Numbered from the stretch's first letter, positions 1 through 5,070 are shown. The stretch: DNA of 6,694 nt from Archaeoglobales archaeon (GCA_003662985.1 QMZD01000100.1:1-6694), one strand, 5' to 3'. Translations and numbers: made by a program. The notes: generated from the sequence alone by a model not told the origin.

Positions 1-1
1 T

Positions 2-694
2 GAAGCTGTTGCCCCCCTCATTGAGAAGATTACTGGGGGTAGGGTTTATCTAAGAATAATTTCTAACCTAGCTGTCTACAGGCTTGCCAGAGCTTATGCC
101 ATATTTGATAAGGATGCAATTGGTGGAGAGGAGGTTGTGGAGGGAATACTGAACGCCTATGCTTTCGCTCTTGCAGATCCTTTTAGATGTGCGACACACA
201 ACAAAGGAATAATGAACGGTATCTCGGCTGTAACCATAGCCACCGGAAATGACTTCAGGGCTATAGAAGCTGGAGCCCATGCTTATGCGGCCATAAATGG
301 CTACAAACCGCTTACAACCTATGAAAAGGACAGAAATGGAGATCTGGTAGGAACGATTGAGGTGCCGATCGCTGTTGGAACTGTTGGCGGTTCTACCTCT
401 GTCAACCCGGTTGCAAAGGTGAGTTTGAAGATTCTGGGAGTTAAGAGCGCAGATGAGCTCTCTAGAGTTATCGCTGCAGTAGGTCTAGCTCAGAATTTCG
501 CAGCCTTAAGGGCTTTAGCAACTGAAGGTATTCAGCGAGGCCATATGGCTTTGCATGCCAGAAACATAGCCATCTCAGTTGGGGCAAAGGGAGATGAGGT
601 CGACAAAGTCGTTGAAATTCTCGTGAGGGAAAAAAAGGTTAGAGTCGACAGGGCAAGAGAGGTCTTGGAGGAAATTAGAAAAGTTAAGCTCTAA
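2..694 (+). CDS. mvaA: HMG-CoA reductase, class II (C-terminal half, 5' end outside window)
   Basis: Reduces 3-hydroxy-3-methylglutaryl-CoA to mevalonate, the committed step toward isoprenoid ether lipids; a cytosolic enzyme. The frame is open from base 2, so the gene enters from the left; 230 residues are visible of roughly 430 usual for the family. Seen: the class II block [16 protein letters not shown] with catalytic Lys at visible residue 68, [16 protein letters not shown] with catalytic Asp at residue 84, and [12 protein letters not shown] with catalytic His at residue 181. These match K267, D283 and H381 of the Pseudomonas mevalonii enzyme; the K-to-D spacing of 16 is identical. The class I C-terminal signature (GHLVKSH-type) is absent. 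Class II enzymes are typical of bacteria, and are known in Archaeoglobales and Thermoplasmatales, where bacterial origin by transfer has been proposed. The internal GTG at 137 is not the start. A T-rich stretch follows the stop. Confidence 0.96.
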   Translation, partial: EAVAPLIEKITGGRVYLRIISNLAVYRLARAYAIFDKDAIGGEEVVEGILNAYAFALADPFRCATHNKGIMNGISAVTIATGNDFRAIEAGAHAYAAINGYKPLTTYEKDRNGDLVGTIEVPIAVGTVGGSTSVNPVAKVSLKILGVKSADELSRVIAAVGLAQNFAALRALATEGIQRGHMALHARNIAISVGAKGDEVDKVVEILVREKKVRVDRAREVLEEIRKVKL

Positions 695-715
695 TTCCAG
701 TTTTAGAAAAGTTAA
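675..715. repeat. 13-bp direct repeat spanning the HMG-CoA reductase stop
   Basis: TTAGAAAAGTTAA occurs perfectly at 675-687, inside the last codons of the reductase, and again at 703-715, just after its stop codon, with a 28-bp period. This looks like a small duplication over the gene end. No function is evident. Confidence 0.6.
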
Positions 716-745
716 ACCCCGGTTCTGAGTTGTAAACCTTTCAAA

Positions 746-762
746 TTTTTTCATGATTTTTT
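746..762 (+). terminator. Oligo-T terminator after HMG-CoA reductase
   Basis: Two runs of six T (746-751 and 757-762) lie about 50 bases after the reductase stop and before the next promoter. Archaeal RNA polymerase commonly terminates at such U-tracts without a hairpin. The placement between two co-directional transcription units supports the call; the strength cannot be judged. Confidence 0.5.
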
Positions 763-833
763 AAAAAGGAGAGAAATTCCACTTAAAAACTTTAAAACTA
801 TAAGACGATAAATGGTAAAAATTCATAAATCTT

Positions 834-848
834 CGAAAAATTTATTAT
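834..848 (+). promoter_or_regulatory. BRE/TATA promoter of the sodium-pump decarboxylase operon
   Basis: A purine-rich BRE-like CGAAAAA (834-840) is followed directly by the TATA element TTTATTAT (841-848). The centre of the TATA box is about 26 bases before the ATG at 871, the usual distance from an archaeal TATA box to the transcription start. The operon mRNA is therefore predicted to be leaderless, or nearly so, which fits the lack of a convincing SD before 871. Confidence 0.6.
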
Positions 849-870
849 CCCATTAACTTTGGGTTCAGGG

Positions 871-1164
871 ATGAGTTCGGAAATAGTTCAGGGACTTTAC
901 CTATCATTCCTTGGAATAACAGGTGTCTTCATCGTACTTGGTTGCCTAGCAGGTTTTATGTGGTTGATGGGGTTAATTCAAAGCAAAAGAGAAGGATATG
1001 AGATTGAAGAGGTTCCAGTAAGAGAGAGAAAGTTCTCTGAGAGAGAGCTACTTGCGATAACTTCAGCAGTTCAATTCTATCATACACTTTATGAAGAGGT
1101 TGTAGATGTGCAAACTTCTGAAGGCTGGAAAAAGTACTCAAAAATTTACCAGGTGGAAAGATGA
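871..1164 (+). CDS. oadG: OadG-like gamma subunit of a sodium-pumping decarboxylase
   Basis: Small membrane anchor/assembly subunit of the biotin-dependent decarboxylase sodium pumps (oxaloacetate, methylmalonyl-CoA or glutaconyl-CoA type). The 97 residues begin with one hydrophobic helix (about 6-36) that carries the family pattern G-L-x-L-x-x-x-G-x-x-x-V-F-x-x-L. A charged cytoplasmic stretch (37-58) follows, then a short region ELLAITSAVQFYHTL (59-73) like the conserved C-terminal 'AI.AAI..Y' patch of OadG proteins. I chose ATG 871 over the in-frame TTG at 859 because the TATA box at 841-848 predicts transcription starting near 870. The stop overlaps the next start (ATGA at 1161-1164), so it is translationally coupled to the biotin carrier gene. 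The C-terminal zinc-binding part known in some OadG proteins is not recognisable. Family sequence conservation is low, so the call leans on the motif plus operon context. Confidence 0.82.
   Translation: MSSEIVQGLYLSFLGITGVFIVLGCLAGFMWLMGLIQSKREGYEIEEVPVRERKFSERELLAITSAVQFYHTLYEEVVDVQTSEGWKKYSKIYQVER
1151..1156 (+). promoter_or_regulatory. SD of the biotin carrier gene
   Basis: AGGTGG lies inside the end of the preceding gene, four bases before the ATG at 1161. It supports this start and re-initiation at the ATGA overlap. Confidence 0.7.
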
Positions 1165-1568
1165 AGGAATTCAGAATAACGATCGATAAGGAAGAGTTCA
1201 ATGTGAGAGTTGAGAAAGTTAGGCATGGAATCTACCGTGTAGAACTGAATGGTAAGTCAGCAGTCGTATCGATTGAGGAGGTAGCAGAAAAGATTTTTGC
1301 TTTCGAGAGGGCTGAACCGATCTTAACGGAAAGAGCAGAAAAGGTGAAGATGGAGCCGGGAAGTATCTATGCAATGCTTCCGGGAACTGTTGTGAAAATC
1401 TTCGTGAACGAGGGCGACGAGGTTAAAGCGGGGGATCCAATCCTTGTGCTTGAGGCTATGAAGATGGAGAACGAGATAACCTCTCCTATAAGCGGTGTTA
1501 TAAAAAAGCTGAAAGTTAGAAAAGGTGAAAAGGTTGAAACAGGGGACTTGCTGGCCATAATCGGATAA
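1161..1568 (+). CDS. Biotin carboxyl carrier subunit of the decarboxylase
   Basis: Swinging-arm protein that carries CO2 on biotin from the carboxyltransferase (alpha) subunit to the membrane beta subunit. Of 135 residues, about 67-135 form the biotinyl/lipoyl domain. The motif EAMKMEN has the biotin-accepting lysine at K101, 34 residues from the C-terminus as usual. It is flanked by the barrel repeats PGTVVKIFVNEGDEVKAGD and SPISGVIKKLKVRKGEKVETGD. Residues 1-45 (KEFRITIDKEEFNVRVE...) resemble the N-terminal segment of MmdC/GcdC and the C-terminal segment of fused alpha subunits. The linker is short and charged, not the long Ala/Pro-rich type. It overlaps the upstream gene by four bases and lies 28 bases before the beta gene. 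The partner carboxyltransferase is not in the window, so the substrate (oxaloacetate, methylmalonyl-CoA or another) cannot be assigned. It needs a biotin protein ligase encoded elsewhere. Confidence 0.93.
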   Translation: MKEFRITIDKEEFNVRVEKVRHGIYRVELNGKSAVVSIEEVAEKIFAFERAEPILTERAEKVKMEPGSIYAMLPGTVVKIFVNEGDEVKAGDPILVLEAMKMENEITSPISGVIKKLKVRKGEKVETGDLLAIIG

Positions 1569-1582
1569 AAACGGCAAAAACT

Positions 1583-1594
1583 GGTGAGGTGGTT
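1583..1594 (+). promoter_or_regulatory. SD selecting the TTG start of the beta subunit
   Basis: The purine-rich GGTGAGGTGGTT contains two overlapping SD matches (GGTGA and GAGGTGGT) just before TTG 1597. An in-frame TGA at 1585-1587 rules out any earlier start, so this SD supports the unusual TTG. Confidence 0.7.
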
Positions 1595-1596
1595 AC

Positions 1597-2709
1597 TTGT
1601 CTGACTTCTTAGGCGTTACAGGAATCACATCTATTACGCTTGGTGAAGCATTTATGCTTCTTATAGGGGGTGGGCTGATATATCTAGGAATCGAAAAGAA
1701 AATGGAGCCTTTACTCTTGGTACCAATTGGCCTCGGAGCAATCCTCGCCAATATCCCTAAGGGTGGGATAGCAGATTTGGGAGAAATGGGCGGAATACTC
1801 GCTCTTTTCCTCAATTATTTGGTTGGAACGGAGATCGTTCCATTGCTAATTTTCCTTGGTATAGGAGCTCTGACCGACTTCGGCCCCCTCATTGCCGATC
1901 CCAAAACCTTTCTTCTCGGAGCTGCAGCTCAGATAGGTATATTTTTAGCTTTAATCTTTGCACTGATCCTTGGATTCTCGCCGCAGGAGGCGGCATCCAT
2001 TGGGATTATCGGAGGAGCGGATGGCCCCACAACGATCTATACGACAACGATTCTCGCTCCCCATATACTTGCAGCTACTGCTGTGGCTGCCTATAGCTAC
2101 ATGTCTCTGGTGCCTTTAATCCAGCCCCCGGTAATCAAAGCCCTAACGACAAAAGAAGAAAGAAGAATAAGGATGAAGACCCTTCGAAAGGTCTCAAGAA
2201 GGGAGAAAATAATCTTCCCAATTGTCACAATAGTTGTTTCAGGTCTGCTCGTCCCAAAAGCCCTGCCTCTTATAGGTATGCTTATGGCGGGAAACTTGTT
2301 CAGGGAGAGCGGAGTGACGGATAGGCTCGCAAAGGGAGCCAGCGAGGAGCTGCTCAACATCATGACGATAATTCTTGGGTTAACGGTTGGTGCAACAATG
2401 AAGGCCGAGAGCTTTCTTCATCCAAAAACGCTCCTAGTTTTGATTTTAGGTGTTGTTGCGTTTGCTTCTGCTACTGCTGGAGGAGTCATCCTTGCAAAAC
2501 TGATGAATCTATTTGTGAAAGAAAAGGTAAATCCGATGATAGGGGCCGCTGGCGTCTCTGCCGTGCCGATGTCGGCAAGGGTTGTTCAGAAGCTTGCCCT
2601 AAGTGAGGATCCGGAGAATCATTTGCTGATGCATGCGATGGGGCCGAATGTTGCCGGCGTGATTGGGTCCGCTACGGCTGCAGGAATTCTTATCCATTTT
2701 CTTATCTAA
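1597..2709 (+). CDS. oadB: Sodium-pumping decarboxylase beta subunit (OadB/MmdB/GcdB family)
   Basis: Integral membrane subunit that decarboxylates carboxybiotin and couples the reaction to outward Na+ transport. The 370 residues are close to the MmdB/GcdB length and shorter than Klebsiella OadB (433). The essential residues of Klebsiella OadB are all present with one constant offset of 61: D203 = D142 in GGADGPTTIY, Y229 = Y168, and N373, G377, S382, R389 = N312, G316, S321, R328 in NPMIGAAGVSAVPMSAR. This supports a working ion pump. Hydrophobic helices fill about 15-32, 36-52, 64-95, 105-126, 150-180, 205-232, 253-270, 277-305 and 345-370. A basic cytoplasmic loop lies at 181-204. The start is TTG with a strong SD; no earlier in-frame start exists. 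It is the last gene of the operon, after the gamma-like and biotin-carrier genes. T-rich sequence follows the stop. The family assignment is secure; the acid it decarboxylates depends on the missing alpha subunit. Confidence 0.95.
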   Translation: MSDFLGVTGITSITLGEAFMLLIGGGLIYLGIEKKMEPLLLVPIGLGAILANIPKGGIADLGEMGGILALFLNYLVGTEIVPLLIFLGIGALTDFGPLIADPKTFLLGAAAQIGIFLALIFALILGFSPQEAASIGIIGGADGPTTIYTTTILAPHILAATAVAAYSYMSLVPLIQPPVIKALTTKEERRIRMKTLRKVSRREKIIFPIVTIVVSGLLVPKALPLIGMLMAGNLFRESGVTDRLAKGASEELLNIMTIILGLTVGATMKAESFLHPKTLLVLILGVVAFASATAGGVILAKLMNLFVKEKVNPMIGAAGVSAVPMSARVVQKLALSEDPENHLLMHAMGPNVAGVIGSATAAGILIHFLI

Positions 2710-2711
2710 AT

Positions 2712-2736
2712 GTCTATTTTCTATTTTGTCTATTTA
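2712..2736 (+). terminator. T-rich terminator after the beta subunit gene
   Basis: Immediately after the beta-subunit stop come three T-rich TCTATTT/CTATTTT copies. This is typical of archaeal U-tract termination and suits the convergent arrangement with the Rpp30 gene. Confidence 0.45.
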
Positions 2737-2756
2737 CAGTTTACAAATTTCTTAGC

Positions 2757-2770
2757 TCCAGATTACTGGA
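2757..2770. terminator. Small inverted repeat between convergent genes
   Basis: TCCAG-ATTA-CTGGA is a perfect 5-bp stem with a 4-base loop in the 84-bp spacer between two convergent genes. It could assist termination on either strand, but the stem is short and could be chance. Confidence 0.25.
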
Positions 2771-2793
2771 TGGGTTGACTTAAAGTTCCAAAA

Positions 2794-3432
2794 TCACTCT
2801 GAATCATATTCAAGACCATCAAGAATATAGTCATCATCGAAATATCTTCTGATGATTCTTCTTGCATTTGCTAAACATGAATCGAAATCAGCTCCTAAAA
2901 ACCTGAAAAAATCCTCTATCTGTTGAATAGATCGCATTTCAAAAAAGTTTGATGCAGCTGATGAAAGTATAAGTGGTGTTGAGAGCTTTTTTGCCATTGA
3001 TATCAAATCTTCTGCCCGTTCAAATAATCTCATTCTCCTTGTTCCCTTGACTCCAAGAAACTTTGAAAAGGATAACTCGATAGCAACATCCTTCTCGCTT
3101 GCCAGTTTCAATGCAACGTAGTCAATTCTGTTCTGTGCGGAATCAAGGAGGATATCAACCTTTTTTCTTGAAATCGCCTCTCTCAGCACGGATATCTCGG
3201 AGGATTTTACTCCAATTATCCATGACTTTTCAGCTTTTCTCAGCTCCCGTTTAAGGGTTGCAACGTCATCGCATTCGATCAGGTATGCAGGGAAGATCGC
3301 TCGCTCTATCACTTCCATTTCTGAAGGATCTTTGGTGAAATAAATACAGGAATCATAACCAAGCAATCTAAGCTTCTCAGGATCTGGCTTAAACCTAACT
3401 AAATCTGGTTTCAAGGTTTTGAATTCGACCAT
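2794..3432 (-). CDS. rnp3: RNase P protein component 3 (Rpp30)
   Basis: Protein subunit of archaeal RNase P, which removes the 5' leader of pre-tRNA; Rpp30 folds as a TIM-like barrel and pairs with Pop5. From the ATG at 3432 the product has 212 residues. Family blocks in order: KVDILLD (91-97), RIDYVALKLA (102-111), VAIELSFSKFL (116-126), LILSSAAS (154-161) and the MRSIQQIEDFFRFLGAD helix (166-182). The frame is open up to a GTG at 3471 (225 residues). I prefer 3432 because GAGGT (3438-3442) lies five bases before it, while the GTG is 11 bases from its nearest GAGGT, and the 13 extra residues do not look like the family N-terminus. It lies downstream of the COG1325 gene, as in the archaeal exosome superoperon. 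The usual next gene (Pop5/Rpp14) is absent; the beta-subunit gene converges instead. Confidence 0.88.
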   Translation of the reverse strand: MVEFKTLKPDLVRFKPDPEKLRLLGYDSCIYFTKDPSEMEVIERAIFPAYLIECDDVATLKRELRKAEKSWIIGVKSSEISVLREAISRKKVDILLDSAQNRIDYVALKLASEKDVAIELSFSKFLGVKGTRRMRLFERAEDLISMAKKLSTPLILSSAASNFFEMRSIQQIEDFFRFLGADFDSCLANARRIIRRYFDDDYILDGLEYDSE

Positions 3433-3437
3433 CTTAT

Positions 3438-3442
3438 ACCTC
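3438..3442 (-). promoter_or_regulatory. SD choosing the ATG 3432 start of Rpp30
   Basis: GAGGT on the minus strand, five bases before the ATG at 3432. A second GAGGT at 3483-3487 precedes the alternative GTG at 3471 by 11 bases, which is a poorer spacing. Confidence 0.55.
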
Positions 3443-3493
3443 AACATTTCGATTCTACAATACTTCGTCACTTCACTTCAGTACCTCAAGTCC

Positions 3494-3928
3494 TCAGTAC
3501 CCTTTCAATATCAACTCTCTTGCAGCATTGATCACACTTTCCCTTTTTAATGGATAGGTCGTGATCTTCACTCTAACAACGATTCCGTCTCCGTGACTTA
3601 TGAGAACAACTCTACCAAGATACGCCTCCTGCTTATCCACCCTTATGTGCAGAAAACCATCCTCATCAATTCTAAGATCCAGTTCATTCAGGAGAATATC
3701 CTTCTGATCCTCGATCCTTTCAATAAAGGAGTTCCAGAAATCTCTGATTTCCCTCTTCTTGTCTATCTCAACCTCAAGAAAGACAAGGGGGTTTCCAAAA
3801 TGTCCCTCAGCTTTCGAAGCAATGATCTCAAACTCGAAAGGGATGAGAGTTGCTATCGCCTCAGCCACCTTCTCTGAATCTTCTGTCGAGTGGACTGTCG
3901 CATAGATGTTTATCCTTTCAATTTTCAT
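3494..3928 (-). CDS. COG1325/DUF54 RNA-binding protein of the exosome superoperon
   Basis: Archaeal protein long annotated as a predicted exosome subunit or RNA-binding protein; its biochemical role is not settled, and it is known mainly from its place beside L15e and RNase P genes. From the ATG at 3928 it has 144 residues. Family features seen: the N-terminal strand KIERINIYATVHSTEDSEKV (2-21), the block KAEGHFGNPLVFLEVEI (39-55), and LHIRVDKQEAYLG (93-105) with the conserved DKQ.AY. The in-frame TTG at 3949 would add seven residues, but the family begins at MKIE and the TTG has no SD. No SD precedes 3928 either. The spacer after L15e is only 39 bases and U-rich on the minus strand, so the gene may be co-transcribed with L15e or have its own weak promoter there. 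Confidence 0.85.
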   Translation of the reverse strand: MKIERINIYATVHSTEDSEKVAEAIATLIPFEFEIIASKAEGHFGNPLVFLEVEIDKKREIRDFWNSFIERIEDQKDILLNELDLRIDEDGFLHIRVDKQEAYLGRVVLISHGDGIVVRVKITTYPLKRESVINAARELILKGY

Positions 3929-3967
3929 AATTTCATAAAATTTAAACAAAACTAAAATTAAAAATGA
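3929..3967 (-). other. U-rich spacer between L15e and the COG1325 gene
   Basis: On the minus strand this 39-base spacer is almost all A/T with repeated T runs (TTTTT, TTTT, TTTT) and a TATA-like TTTAAATTTTA. It could attenuate transcription after L15e, or supply a TATA element for the next gene, though the TATA-like string is only about 14 bases from the ATG. I cannot decide between these. Confidence 0.35.
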
Positions 3968-4546
3968 TTAGCGCCTTCTCAGCTTAGCTCTCACGCTTGG
4001 TCTGGCTTTCTCTGCTCCCCTGCCTCTATGCCTCAGTCCTCTCCCCTTCTTCCCTGCAGAGGTTAAACCTCTGAATGCCCTTCCCTTCTTGTTCGTTATC
4101 CAAGAGAGATCGTTATCTGCCTTGATGTCCGGTATGTCTCTATCAACAAGAATAACCTCAAACCACTTGTACTTTCCATCTTCTCCGACCCAGTATGAGT
4201 TGAGAACTTCCATGTTCGGATACCTTCTTGCGGCTCTCTCTTCTGCGATCCTCTGATGGCTCTTCTTTGGGGTTTTCTTGTTCACCAGCATCCTCTTGGT
4301 CTTTCTACCCCTTTTGAACCTCGTGATATGCCTGCCCCCCCTGCCAATTCTTACTCTAACAACGATAATTCCTCTCTTAGCCTTGTATCCAAGACTTCTA
4401 GCCCTATCGAGCCTTGTTGGTCTCCTGATTCTAACTACAGCTGGCTCTTTCCTCCACATCTGAAGCCTTGACCACATCAGTTCGCTTACGTAGCTTTCCT
4501 CAGGCTTCTTCCATGCCTCTCTGATGTACGCGTAACTTGACTTCAT
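3968..4546 (-). CDS. rpl15e: Large-subunit ribosomal protein L15e
   Basis: Archaeal/eukaryotic ribosomal protein eL15, a very basic rRNA-binding protein of the large subunit. The 192 residues are full length for archaeal L15e. Recognisable blocks: the N-terminal [18 protein letters not shown] (3-20), [20 protein letters not shown] (39-58), [11 protein letters not shown] (62-72), the [35 protein letters not shown] stretch (90-124), and the Arg/Gly/Lys-rich tail (153-192). The ATG at 4546 has a good SD (GAGGTG, 4554-4559) seven bases upstream and a TATA element further up. It is the first gene of a minus-strand series leading into the COG1325 protein and Rpp30. Confidence 0.97.
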   Translation of the reverse strand: MKSSYAYIREAWKKPEESYVSELMWSRLQMWRKEPAVVRIRRPTRLDRARSLGYKAKRGIIVVRVRIGRGGRHITRFKRGRKTKRMLVNKKTPKKSHQRIAEERAARRYPNMEVLNSYWVGEDGKYKWFEVILVDRDIPDIKADNDLSWITNKKGRAFRGLTSAGKKGRGLRHRGRGAEKARPSVRAKLRRR

Positions 4547-4553
4547 GAATTAA

Positions 4554-4559
4554 CACCTC
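4554..4559 (-). promoter_or_regulatory. SD of L15e
   Basis: GAGGTG on the minus strand, seven bases before the ATG at 4546. Unlike the decarboxylase operon, L15e has a leadered mRNA with a strong SD. Confidence 0.7.
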
Positions 4560-4600
4560 TTACCTTTTGAGCTTGATTGGAAACAGAGGTTTGAGTGAGT

Positions 4601-4612
4601 TAATAAATATAT
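4601..4612 (-). promoter_or_regulatory. TATA element of the L15e operon
   Basis: Minus-strand ATATATTTATTA, the clearest TATA-like string upstream of L15e. It predicts a transcription start near 4580 and a leader of about 34 bases carrying the SD. A purine-rich BRE is not obvious. Confidence 0.5.
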
Positions 4613-4624
4613 CGCATGAGGATC

Positions 4625-4659
4625 GGTTATTGGATAATCCTTGGGTTATTGAGTGATCC
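4625..4659. repeat. Imperfect 16-bp direct repeat upstream of the L15e promoter
   Basis: GGTTATTGGATAATCC (4625-4640) and GGTTATTGAGTGATCC (4644-4659) match at 13 of 16 positions, 19 bp apart start to start. They lie just upstream of the L15e TATA element, where an archaeal activator or repressor site could be. The function is inference. Confidence 0.45.
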
Positions 4660-4753
4660 AGTTCAATCTCTAAGTGTTTTGGATTCTCAAGATCAGTTTC
4701 ATGTTTTATAAACGTGATTTATCAGAAAGTTGTGAGAATAATTTCACTGGAAC

Positions 4754-4769
4754 GAGAAAACATATAAAA
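4754..4769 (+). promoter_or_regulatory. BRE/TATA-like element firing antisense to the RHH gene
   Basis: GAGAAAAC (4754-4761) followed by ATATAAAA (4762-4769) resembles a BRE plus TATA on the plus strand, predicting a start near 4791. No plus-strand gene follows; the transcript would be antisense to the small RHH gene. The same bases read as a T-tract on the minus strand, so they may only be that gene's terminator. Confidence 0.25.
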
Positions 4770-4783
4770 ATTTTTTAAAGGAA
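4762..4783 (-). terminator. U-tract terminator after the RHH mini-gene
   Basis: Directly after the stop of the 44-codon gene the minus strand reads CTTTAAAAAATTTTTATATG, an A/T-rich stretch with a T5 run and weak dyad symmetry (AAAAATTTTT). This is a plausible archaeal termination site. Confidence 0.35.
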
Positions 4784-4918
4784 TTAAAAACTCTTGCACT
4801 CGAGAAAGTGTTCAACCGCCAGTCTTATCGCTGTATCGATAGAATCGGCACACGAAACACGCATTAATTCATCTAAAACGTCCTCAGATATTACGATCTG
4901 AATATTTGTTGCCCTCAT
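4784..4918 (-). CDS. 44-aa ribbon-helix-helix / VapB-like DNA-binding protein
   Basis: Probable small transcription factor or antitoxin. Reading the minus strand from the ATG at 4918 gives 44 codons to a TAA at 4784-4786. The protein has a short N-terminal strand TNIQIVIS (4-11), a first helix EDVLDELMRVSCA (12-24) and a second helix SIDTAIRLAVEHFLECK (26-42). This strand-helix-helix order and the 'S.D.A.RLA...FL' pattern match ribbon-helix-helix N-termini of VapB-type antitoxins and small archaeal CopG/DUF5371-like proteins. RHH proteins act as dimers, inserting the paired strand into the DNA major groove. There is no C-terminal toxin-binding tail and no PIN-domain toxin beside it. TTTTAAATTA at 4932-4941 may be its TATA box, about 20 bases before the ATG, and no good SD is seen, so the message may be nearly leaderless. 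A perfect palindrome at 4968-4981 could be its operator. Its length makes it easy to miss in annotation. Confidence 0.68.
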   Translation of the reverse strand: MRATNIQIVISEDVLDELMRVSCADSIDTAIRLAVEHFLECKSF

Positions 4919-4931
4919 AGCCTTAGATTCC

Positions 4932-4942
4932 TAATTTAAAAC
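4932..4942 (-). promoter_or_regulatory. Possible TATA box of the RHH mini-gene
   Basis: Minus-strand GTTTTAAATTA, centred about 20 bases before the ATG at 4918. This is slightly closer than the usual 26, so the call is tentative. Confidence 0.35.
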
Positions 4943-4967
4943 TTAAGACTTTCTAAAAATCTCTTGG

Positions 4968-4981
4968 TTATCATATGATAA
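4968..4981. promoter_or_regulatory. 14-bp perfect palindrome upstream of the RHH gene
   Basis: TTATCATATGATAA is its own reverse complement. It lies about 26 bases upstream of the putative TATA box of the RHH gene, a usual place for an autoregulatory operator. A direct repeat TGATGAG (4982-4988 and 5003-5009, 21 bp apart, two helical turns) adjoins it. RHH dimers often bind such symmetric or phased sites; binding is inference. Confidence 0.4.
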
Positions 4982-5070
4982 TGATGAGCCACAGGGCACA
5001 TCTGATGAGATTTATTTGATTGTGAAATCTGTTACTTTGTTCATTTTGAAAGTTAATTAAAAACAGCGGA

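Noticed and set aside
137..694. GTG 137 as the start of a short reductase-like gene.
   Set aside because: The frame is open with family-like sequence back to the left edge, so the GTG is an internal valine codon.
3593..3877. A 94-codon plus-strand frame over the COG1325 gene.
   Set aside because: It is antisense to a gene with clear family motifs, and its translation looks like a mirror of that coding sequence, with no SD.
4704..4711. TTTATAAA, a symmetric TATA-like string.
   Set aside because: No gene starts at the right distance on either strand, and such strings are common in A/T-rich spacer.
4744..4760. CACTGGAACGAGAAAA resembles the archaeal origin recognition (mini-ORB) core.
   Set aside because: It needs gaps and mismatches to align, there is only one copy, no inverted partner and no orc1/cdc6 gene in view.
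5008..5030. AGATTT-N11-AAATCT inverted repeat.
   Set aside because: A six-base A/T-rich stem is expected by chance in this composition.
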